Positions 7,098-13,644 of a stretch of 28,974 bases of DNA are shown here, in pieces. The stretch is from CAZAMP01 sp964486455. Its GTDB lineage: Bacteria; Eisenbacteria; RBG-16-71-46; CAZAMP01. The stretch covers positions 1 through 28,974 of the forward strand of contig CAZAMP010000051.1 of the NCBI GenBank assembly GCA_964486455.1, read 5' to 3'. Both the position numbers and the translations under genes were made by a program. The notes beneath the pieces are model-generated. The model searched no databases, had not been told where the DNA came from, and worked only from the letters and a program-made list of their open reading frames with translations. Numbering within the stretch: position 1 is the first letter of the stretch; every line of letters starts with the position of its first letter.

Positions 7098-8627
7098 CTA
7101 CCTCTCGACCAGCAACACGACTTCGAAGCGCAACATGCTCTGCCCTAGCTCGTCGATGTGATCGACCGTGAGCGGCTCAATTGTCGCATTCGAGAAAAGC
7201 TCCGCCTGACGGAGCCGTTCAACGAAACGATTGAATTGCTCGTGTGCGTTCTTTCCGTTGACGTCCGTGACCTGGCCCTTCACGCGAAGCGAGAGCGGGG
7301 CCTGGTCGGCGTTCACGCCCCCGATCGCTTCGTCGGGAGCAAGCCAGATCGACTCGACGCGGAGGCTATCGGTCTGGACGAGCGAGAGAAGCCTGAGCGT
7401 CTCGCCGTACATCGCGAGCGGGCGTCGCGCACTCTCCAGGAACTCGGCGCGCTCCAGTGTCTCGATACGCGCGACGCGGACCTCCGCCATATCGGTCAGG
7501 AAATCGTCCGACGCGTCGTACAGCAGCCTTTGATGATCGATCTCCGATCGTGCGGCGTTGATCGCGGCTTGGTGCGAGATGTGAGATATCAACATGCCCC
7601 CGGCCAGCAGCAGCGTCGCGACGGTGGCGAAGAGAACGGCCCGGCGCCGCGACGTCTCGTCGAGCTTCTCAGGAGGAAGCAGATTGACATCTGGGTCGTT
7701 CGTGAGCCCGATCACGGCCGCCGCAATCGCGCTCAGCCAAAGCCCCGGCTTCTCGACCTCGTCGTTCCCGTCCCCGAAACCCCATTCCGCGAGACCGATC
7801 ACGTCGGCCGTCAGACTGACGGGAACCCGGAAACGCTCCACGCATGCCGGCACCAGCTCCTCGATCCCGTCCAGATCACTCGAGATCAACACGCGCTCTA
7901 GCGGCTTCCCCTGAAACTGGTGATTGAAGAAGAGAACCGAGCGCCCGATCTCACCGATGATGAGCTCGTGCACTGAGGGATCGAGGGTCGGAGTCGACGC
8001 CGCGCCTTCCCCATCCGCGGGTGGGGCCTCGACGGGCATCCGGAACTCCCGAGCCTGCTGCAGAACCCCGTCGAGGATGTAGGCCACGGACCCGATCTCT
8101 TCCCCGAGATGAACCGCGATCGTCGCCTTGTCTGTGCCGTTCGGTCCGAGCACCGTCGTGATGAGGCCGGCGATCGACGCCCCGGGCGTAACCAGTCGTC
8201 CCACGCGATAGCCGGCATCGCGCGCCCACCTGAGCGTCGTCTCGGGCAGCTCACGCGATACGGTGACCACGAGATAGGCGTTCTCTTTGCGGTTACGATA
8301 CTGTGCGTAGCTGACGCTCACGCCTTCGTCGCGTGTCAGGCGCTTGCGGCGGTCCCGGGCGAGCGCGCCGTTGAGACCTCGACCGCGAATCGGCGGCATC
8401 CGCATGTGCTCGTGCCGGACAGAGAGGTCCGCCATCGGGATCACCACACCCGGACTGTCCGACGCGACAGCCCCCAGAGTCGACTCCCCGATGACTTCCT
8501 TGGCGGGAGCGACAACGATGCCGTGCTTGCCGCGCGACGCGCACACCAGACGGTCGCGCCCGGCGACACGAACGAGCCCCCACGACTGCTTCGCGCCAAA
8601 TCTCTTCATGAGTCTATCGAGGCTCAT
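7098..8627 (-). CDS. PilM-PilN fusion (GspL/MshI-like) assembly protein
   Basis: This 509-residue protein combines a cytoplasmic actin-like PilM region (about residues 1-310) with a PilN region. The junction carries DVNLLPPE (313-320), the classic PilN/GspL N-terminal motif that binds PilM when the two are separate. A membrane helix follows (about 330-349, AVLFATVATLLLAGGMLISHI), then a helical stretch and a periplasmic ferredoxin-like domain. Such fusions occur as GspL in type II secretion and MshI in MSHA pili; the protein would couple the assembly ATPase to the PilO/PilP-like partners encoded next. The start at ATG 8627 is preferred because AAGGG lies six bases upstream; a TTG at 8642 in the same frame is an alternative giving five more residues. 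Confidence 0.82.
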   Translation of the reverse strand: MSLDRLMKRFGAKQSWGLVRVAGRDRLVCASRGKHGIVVAPAKEVIGESTLGAVASDSPGVVIPMADLSVRHEHMRMPPIRGRGLNGALARDRRKRLTRDEGVSVSYAQYRNRKENAYLVVTVSRELPETTLRWARDAGYRVGRLVTPGASIAGLITTVLGPNGTDKATIAVHLGEEIGSVAYILDGVLQQAREFRMPVEAPPADGEGAASTPTLDPSVHELIIGEIGRSVLFFNHQFQGKPLERVLISSDLDGIEELVPACVERFRVPVSLTADVIGLAEWGFGDGNDEVEKPGLWLSAIAAAVIGLTNDPDVNLLPPEKLDETSRRRAVLFATVATLLLAGGMLISHISHQAAINAARSEIDHQRLLYDASDDFLTDMAEVRVARIETLERAEFLESARRPLAMYGETLRLLSLVQTDSLRVESIWLAPDEAIGGVNADQAPLSLRVKGQVTDVNGKNAHEQFNRFVERLRQAELFSNATIEPLTVDHIDELGQSMLRFEVVLLVER

Positions 8628-8647
8628 TGGGCATCCCTTCAAACCAC

Positions 8648-9913
8648 TCAGCGTCTGCCGCCGCCGCTGCCGCCACCACGTCCGCTGCCACGTCCGCCAC
8701 CCACTCCGCCGCCGCGCCCATTGCCGCGGCCACCTCCCTGGCCACCCCCCTGACCGCCGCCCCCCTGGGCGCCGCCGTCCCAGACGAGGCCCTCGACCGG
8801 ATCATCGTTCTGACCGGTGTCGTCGGTCCCGTTGGGCCCAAGCGAGTAAACGAAGCCGGAGTACGTGGATTGCTTGTGATAGCGATATCGCCGCCCCCAC
8901 GGATCGGAGGTGGTGAGTTGATACGAATTGGGCGACTGATTCGGACTTGATGCGTAGACCTCGCCGGCCAGGATCTTCATCCGCTGTCGCGCTTCACGGA
9001 TACGCTCTTCATTGAGAAGCGCCGTGAGCGACGCTTCGGCGATTTCCCGATGGATGTCGTTCGACCCCGTTTGCCAGCGCGTCCCTCTCCGGGTCGCGTT
9101 GGGCGCCCCCGGCCCATCGCTCAGCAGAAGTCGACCCGTAATCGATTGCCCGTCCACGCGCGTGCATTGGCGAAGGCGAATGACACTTCCCCACTCATCC
9201 CGCGTCACGGTCGTCGCCGTGCCTTTGAGATACGGTCCGGCCCATCCGCTCGCCGTCGACGTGACGAGCTCCGCCAGCGCGGCGTCATCATTCCCGGGCG
9301 GGAACGACCCGACATCGAGGTAGTAGCGCGTGATCGCGTCAACGATGTCGTCGAGATGTTCTTCCGTCTGCGCCTGCCACGACTCGTCCACGCCGGCCGT
9401 CGACCCGACGAGCACGATGTCGGCGTCCGTATCGAGTCTCCAGCGGCCGCCCCGTAGACGACTGTTTCGCGCTCGATCGCTGCCGTCGCTGATGACGATG
9501 AAATCGACAGGATCGCTCATGCCACGGATGCGCGGGGCGAGGGCATAGGTATAGACACTCCCCCAAGCGTCGCTTGCGATCTCCGTTCCGATCGCGCCCG
9601 AGCCGCCGACATAGGGGCCGTCCCAGCTCGGATTGGAGTCCAGGTTCTGAACCAGCGCGCCCAAACCGGAACCTTGCGTGGGTAGTGCCTGGCAGTCCCG
9701 GTAGTACGCGAGAAGCCCCGCCTCGATGGACTCCAGCTCCTTTTCGGTCGCGCCGATCTTCGCCTGTTCCATCTGGCGGATCGCGAAGGGGGCCATCGCG
9801 CCGGCCATCACGGCGATGATCGCCAGAATCACGACGATTTCGATCAGCGTGAAGCCTGAGACCGATCGCTGGCGCGTGCCCGTTTCATTCATCAGTTTCA
9901 TGCTCATTCGCAT
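8648..9913 (-). CDS. Unusual pilin-like protein: one pilin helix, three GspG-like head modules, Gly/Arg-rich tail
   Basis: This 421-residue protein has a class III/IV prepilin leader and helix: cleavage is expected after Gly20 (SVSG/FTLIEIVV), with Phe21 at +1 and Glu25 at +5. After the helix come what look like three repeats of the GspG head theme. Module 1 (about 51-160) has AYYRDCQALPTQGSGL, WDGPYVGG, DAWGSVYTYAL and a VISDGSDRARN loop. Module 2 (about 175-290) has RYYLDVGSFPPGNDD, WAGPYLKG, DEWGSVIRLRQC and LLSDGPGAPN. Module 3 (about 296-372) has DPWGRRYRYH and SLGPNGTDDTGQNDDP, close to the calcium loop of GspG. Residues 380-421 are nearly all Gly with Arg, Gln, Ser and Asn. The ATG at 9913 follows AGGTGG and lies eight bases after the gspF stop. 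A typical GspG is about 140 residues, so this is roughly three times as long. It could be a minor, tip or cargo-type pseudopilin. Confidence 0.85.
   Translation of the reverse strand: MRMSMKLMNETGTRQRSVSGFTLIEIVVILAIIAVMAGAMAPFAIRQMEQAKIGATEKELESIEAGLLAYYRDCQALPTQGSGLGALVQNLDSNPSWDGPYVGGSGAIGTEIASDAWGSVYTYALAPRIRGMSDPVDFIVISDGSDRARNSRLRGGRWRLDTDADIVLVGSTAGVDESWQAQTEEHLDDIVDAITRYYLDVGSFPPGNDDAALAELVTSTASGWAGPYLKGTATTVTRDEWGSVIRLRQCTRVDGQSITGRLLLSDGPGAPNATRRGTRWQTGSNDIHREIAEASLTALLNEERIREARQRMKILAGEVYASSPNQSPNSYQLTTSDPWGRRYRYHKQSTYSGFVYSLGPNGTDDTGQNDDPVEGLVWDGGAQGGGGQGGGQGGGRGNGRGGGVGGGRGSGRGGGSGGGRR
8651..8776 (-). repeat. Low-complexity glycine/arginine codon tract
   Basis: The last 42 codons of the pilin-like gene are a degenerate repeat of GGN (Gly) codons interspersed with CGN (Arg), CAG (Gln) and serine or asparagine codons. 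The units are short and imperfect (for example GGTGGC-type hexamers), a pattern prone to slippage and length variation. Confidence 0.8.
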
Positions 9914-9921
9914 CGTTCCAC

Positions 9922-11121
9922 CTAGTTGATCGCCCCGGCGATCTCGAGCATAGGCATGAACACGGCCAGAGCCGCGAGTCCGACCACGGCCGCCAGGATG
10001 ATGACGGTGATCGGTCCGATCGCCGACGTCACCTTCTGCACGCGGTGCGGCATCTCCCGCTCGTAGTGCTCGGTGAGGCGCGCCAGCATTCCCGGGATGT
10101 CTCCGGTCGACTCTCCGACCTTGACCATCCGGATGAACACGCTGGGTACCGATCCGGACCGCATGAGCGCCTCGGTAAACGTGGCGCCGCCGTGAATCTC
10201 CTCGCGCGAGTATGCGATCGCGCGGGCGATCACACGATTTCCGACCCCGCGGTGCGCCAGATCGAGTGAACGGTCGAGCGGAACGCCGGCGTTCAGCAAC
10301 GTCTTCAGCGTGCTCGCAAGCCGCGAGAACGCCGCCATCCGGGTGATCTCCCCGACAAGGGGGAACCGGAGCGCGAGGTTGTCGATGAACTCCCTGCCGA
10401 CCGGCCGGCGGCGGAACTGATGGAAGGCGGCGGCGAACGCGATCCCGCCCGCGAGGAGATACGGCCAGCCCGTCTTGCCGAACGTCCCGATCCCCAGCAT
10501 GATCCGCGTGGGAAGCGGCAGGTCGATCTGCATGCTGTCGAAGAGCCCGCCCATGCGGGGAAAGACGAAGAACGTCAGCACGCAGATGAAGATCGCGAGC
10601 GCGCTCATGACTGTAGCCGGATAGGAAAGCGCCTTCCGGACCTCGCTCTTGATCTGTTTGCTCCACTCCAAGTATTTCGCGAGCTCGTTGAAGACCTGCA
10701 CGAGGTTTCCGCTCTCTTCCCCCGCTTGGATGAGATAGACGTAGATGTCGTTGAACGTGCGGGGGTGATCGGCCATGGCCATCGACACGGAGGTTCCGCC
10801 CTCGATCCGCAACTTCAGACCGGCCAGGAGCTTCTGCCAGAACTTGTTCTCCGCTTGGGCCTGAAGGTCTTCGAGCACCTGCAGAAGCGGCACACCGGCT
10901 TCCAGCAGACTGGCCATGTTGCGCGTGAACTCGATCAGCTCATCGTCGCTGCTCTTGCCGCGTCCGAACTCGAAACGATTTGTACGTCGGGCGCCGCACT
11001 TGACGAGCGTGAGGCCCTGCCGTTGCAGCGCATCCTCGACGGAGTCGACCGCGTCGGCCGCTATCTCGCCTTCCACTTTGCGGCCGTCGCCCATGACGGC
11101 CTCATACGTGTAGACCTGCAT
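9922..11121 (-). CDS. gspF: GspF/PilC/MshG family inner-membrane platform protein
   Basis: The 399-residue protein shows the family's duplicated cytoplasmic four-helix domain: FTRNMASLLEAGVPLLQVLEDL near the start and AAFSRLASTLKTLLNAGVPLDRSLDLA in the second half. Three membrane segments lie at about 165-190, 218-240 and 370-395. An N-terminal MQVYTYEAVMGDGRKVEGEI segment is also typical. It sits in the inner membrane, contacts the assembly ATPase, and helps extract pilin subunits into the growing fibre. It begins three bases after the ATPase gene with no strong ribosome binding site, consistent with translational coupling. Confidence 0.95.
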   Translation of the reverse strand: MQVYTYEAVMGDGRKVEGEIAADAVDSVEDALQRQGLTLVKCGARRTNRFEFGRGKSSDDELIEFTRNMASLLEAGVPLLQVLEDLQAQAENKFWQKLLAGLKLRIEGGTSVSMAMADHPRTFNDIYVYLIQAGEESGNLVQVFNELAKYLEWSKQIKSEVRKALSYPATVMSALAIFICVLTFFVFPRMGGLFDSMQIDLPLPTRIMLGIGTFGKTGWPYLLAGGIAFAAAFHQFRRRPVGREFIDNLALRFPLVGEITRMAAFSRLASTLKTLLNAGVPLDRSLDLAHRGVGNRVIARAIAYSREEIHGGATFTEALMRSGSVPSVFIRMVKVGESTGDIPGMLARLTEHYEREMPHRVQKVTSAIGPITVIILAAVVGLAALAVFMPMLEIAGAIN

Positions 11122-11124
11122 CGG

Positions 11125-12864
11125 CTACGCCGCGGCCTCCTCGGGCTCTTCCGTTTCCTGGTGCGAGTCCCAGATGTGGCGGAGCGCCTCCTGCATGGAT
11201 GTTTCGCCGTTGAGGACCAGATTCCGGCCCTCCTCGTTCATCATAGCCATTCCGTCCCGGATCGCGATTTCGCGCAGCGTCTCATGGTTCGCCATGGACG
11301 CGATGGCGGCCGAAAGCGCAGGCGTCACGCACAGAACCTCCGCGATGGCGCGGCGGCCCCGGAAGCCCGTGTCGTTGCACTGATCGCATCCAACAGCCCG
11401 ATAGAGACCCGCCATCTCGTCGGCGGTTATGCTGAGCGCCCGACACGCAACGGGATCGGGCTCGGTCTCTTTCTCCCGACACACCCGGCAGAGCCGTCGG
11501 ACGAGTCGCTGGGCGACGATCGCAACGAGCGTGCTCGCCATCATGAAGGGCTCGACACCCATGTTCAGCATGCGCGGTATCGCACCCAGCGCCGAGTTGG
11601 TGTGGAGCGTGCTCAGCACGAGGTGCCCCGTCATTGCGGCGCGTAGCGCCACCTCGATCGTTTCGGCGTCACGGATCTCACCCACCAGGATCACGTCCGG
11701 GTCTTGCCGCAAGAGCGAGCGGAGCCCTTTTCCGAACGTCAGGCCCGCCTGCACATTGACCTGCGACTGCCGAATGACCGGAAGCTCGTACTCCACCGGG
11801 TCTTCAAGCGTCGCGATCTTCATATCCATGGTGTTGAGCGCCTTGAGCGCCGCGTAGAGCGTCGTCGTCTTTCCGGAACCCGTGGGGCCGGTGACGAGGA
11901 TGATTCCGGCAGGACGTTTGATCGCGTCAGAGAAGACATGGAAATTCCGCTCCGAGAAGCCCAACTGCTCGAGGCTGAGCACGATCTTGGCCTTGTCCAG
12001 GATGCGGAGCACGACGTTCTCGCCGTGCACCGTCGGCAGGGTCGACACCCGCATGTCGACCGCGCGGCTGTCGATCTTGCTCGACAGCTTCCCGTCCTGG
12101 GGTAGGCGCGTCTCGGAGATATCGAGGTCGGCCAAGAGCTTGATGCGGGCCACAACCGCTGTCTGAAGCGTTTTGGGAAGCGTCACGCTGGGCAGCAGAA
12201 TCCCGTCGATCCGAAACCGCGTCCGAACGATCCGTGCTTCGGGCTCGAAATGGACGTCGGTGCATTCGCGCCGAACCGCGTCGCGGAGAATCGCATCGAC
12301 GAGCTGGATCACCGGCTGTTCGCCTACGACACCTCGGATCTCAGACGCGTCGGTCTTCTCGGTGGCGCGAACCGCCTGTTCGATCAGGCACTCGATCGAC
12401 TTGCAGATATCCGTGCCGTACACGCGATCGATCGCGGCGAGCAGCGCCGGCTCGGTCGTCGCCATGACCTCCACCGCACGCCCTGACATTTGGCTCACGG
12501 CATCGACGGTCAAAACGTCGAACGAGTTGGCCATCGCCACGCGAATGCGGCGTTCGTCGGCGGCGAGCGGCAACAGCTTGTGCTCGCGGCAGAACGACTC
12601 CTCCAGGAGGGACAGAACAGCCGGGGGAACGCTGATATTGGCGAGGTCGACGTGCTCGACTCCCGCCTGGCTGGCAAGACTCGAGGTGATCTCATTCTCG
12701 GTCGCGAAGCCGAGAGACGTGATGATCTCCCCGAGTCGAGCGCCTGTACGTTGCTGCTCTTTCAGCGCAAGCGAGAGCTGCGCTTCCGTGATGCAGCCAC
12801 GATCGACGAGTCGCTCACCCAGCCGCCCCCCACCCTGCTTACCAGTGGATGGCGGTCCCGACAT
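11125..12864 (-). CDS. gspE: GspE/PilB/MshE assembly ATPase
   Basis: The 579-residue protein begins with an MshEN/GspE N-terminal domain (about 10-150, LGERLVDRGCITEAQLSLALKEQQ...). The ATPase core follows, with Walker A GPTGSGKT (326-333), the Asp box ATLEDPVEYE (351-360), Walker B RQDPDVILVGEIRD (386-399) and the His box TGHLVLSTLHTN (412-423). Two CxxC pairs (Cys459/462 and Cys493/496) form the zinc-binding site characteristic of extension ATPases and absent from PilT retraction motors. It would power subunit polymerisation from the cytoplasmic face. AAAGGAG lies just before the ATG at 12864. The MshEN-type N-terminus suggests a possible response to cyclic di-GMP, as in MshE, but I have not verified the binding residues. 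Confidence 0.96.
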   Translation of the reverse strand: MSGPPSTGKQGGGRLGERLVDRGCITEAQLSLALKEQQRTGARLGEIITSLGFATENEITSSLASQAGVEHVDLANISVPPAVLSLLEESFCREHKLLPLAADERRIRVAMANSFDVLTVDAVSQMSGRAVEVMATTEPALLAAIDRVYGTDICKSIECLIEQAVRATEKTDASEIRGVVGEQPVIQLVDAILRDAVRRECTDVHFEPEARIVRTRFRIDGILLPSVTLPKTLQTAVVARIKLLADLDISETRLPQDGKLSSKIDSRAVDMRVSTLPTVHGENVVLRILDKAKIVLSLEQLGFSERNFHVFSDAIKRPAGIILVTGPTGSGKTTTLYAALKALNTMDMKIATLEDPVEYELPVIRQSQVNVQAGLTFGKGLRSLLRQDPDVILVGEIRDAETIEVALRAAMTGHLVLSTLHTNSALGAIPRMLNMGVEPFMMASTLVAIVAQRLVRRLCRVCREKETEPDPVACRALSITADEMAGLYRAVGCDQCNDTGFRGRRAIAEVLCVTPALSAAIASMANHETLREIAIRDGMAMMNEEGRNLVLNGETSMQEALRHIWDSHQETEEPEEAAA

Positions 12865-12902
12865 GACGCTCCTTTCGAGCGCGGGTTGTCAGCTGAGCCG
12901 GC

Positions 12903-13502
12903 TTATCGTCTCAACAAGAACGCGATGTCGTCCCCGGTCAGTGTCGTCGCCGAAGCGGCCGACTGGATAATCCCATCCGGTCCCGCTGAGATGACCCAAA
13001 CAGCACCCGTCCGGTTCGGATGGAACTCGTAGACGTTGCAGAGATAACGACGTCCCCAAGGATCCGCCTTGAACTCGTTCTGGTACGGGCCGTCCCATTT
13101 GTTCTGCCCCGTCGTCGGGTAGGCGTTTCGCGCACGACCGCGTGGTGTGTTCAGGACAAGCTGGTTCTCGAACGTGTCACGGGGATTGAGGTTGGTCCAG
13201 CCGATGGTGTTGTTGGTCTGACCCGGGGTCTCGCCGGTGTTTGTCCAGAGAAGCCTTACTTCCTGGTCGCTCGGCCTGTGATTGTTGTCGAGGTCCGTCG
13301 GCCAGCGCCCGGTGTCCTTGTAGAAGCTCGCCATAGCGGTCGCGATCATTTCGCAGTCTTTTGTCGCACGCGAGATCTTGGAGTCCTTGATGTGCTTCAG
13401 GATCGACGGCGTCATCACAGCTGCGAGAACCGCAATGATTCCGAGCACGGCCAGGATCTCAATCATGGTAAATCCACGATCCGAACGGATGATCCGGAGC
13501 AT
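12903..13502 (-). CDS. GspG-like type II pseudopilin, first gene of the pilus-like operon
   Basis: With the ATG at 13502 the protein has 199 residues. It has a ten-residue charged leader ending in Gly (RSDRG), then FTMIEILAVLGIIAVLAAV with Glu at +5, the standard substrate for prepilin peptidase. The head carries ATAMASFYKDTGRWPTDLD, KWDGPYQNEFKADPWGRRYLC and VISAGPDGIIQS, the landmarks of GspG. It is longer than a usual GspG because of an Asn/Thr-rich insert (about residues 75-125). I chose 13502 because AAGGAGGAGGGG lies immediately upstream; frames from 13586 or 13517 would put the leader too far from the cleavage site. It is probably the main fibre subunit. Confidence 0.88.
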   Translation of the reverse strand: MLRIIRSDRGFTMIEILAVLGIIAVLAAVMTPSILKHIKDSKISRATKDCEMIATAMASFYKDTGRWPTDLDNNHRPSDQEVRLLWTNTGETPGQTNNTIGWTNLNPRDTFENQLVLNTPRGRARNAYPTTGQNKWDGPYQNEFKADPWGRRYLCNVYEFHPNRTGAVWVISAGPDGIIQSAASATTLTGDDIAFLLRR

Positions 13503-13563
13503 CCCCTCCTCCTTCATGCCTGCATGGGGTCCACGCCGAAAAGAGGCGGCATACCTCAAGGGC

Positions 13564-13593
13564 ATGCCGGATCCTCCCGGCATCACAGTGATG
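13564..13593. promoter_or_regulatory. Two adjoining palindromes between lon and the pilus operon
   Basis: ATGCCGG (13564-13570) and CCGGCAT (13577-13583) form a perfect seven-base inverted repeat with a six-base loop. The last three bases are shared with a second palindrome, CATCACaGTGATG (13581-13593). They lie after the lon stop and 62 bases or more upstream of the pilin start. They could be a terminator stem, an operator, or both; there is no T-tract. Confidence 0.4.
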
Positions 13594-13644
13594 AATTTCG
13601 ACAGCCGGAGAGCGAAACCTTATGAATATCAGGAAGATGGGGGC

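Noticed and set aside
8627..8950. Ala-rich plus-strand frame across the Gly-rich tail
   Set aside because: It is the complement of the Gly/Arg codon repeat, which automatically reads as Ala/Thr/Pro runs. It is not a separate repeat protein.
9914..10666. N-terminal extension of the multi-head pilin frame to 672 residues
   Set aside because: The extension overlaps gspF in another frame and is Arg/His-rich. The prepilin leader, which must be N-terminal, fixes the start near 9913.
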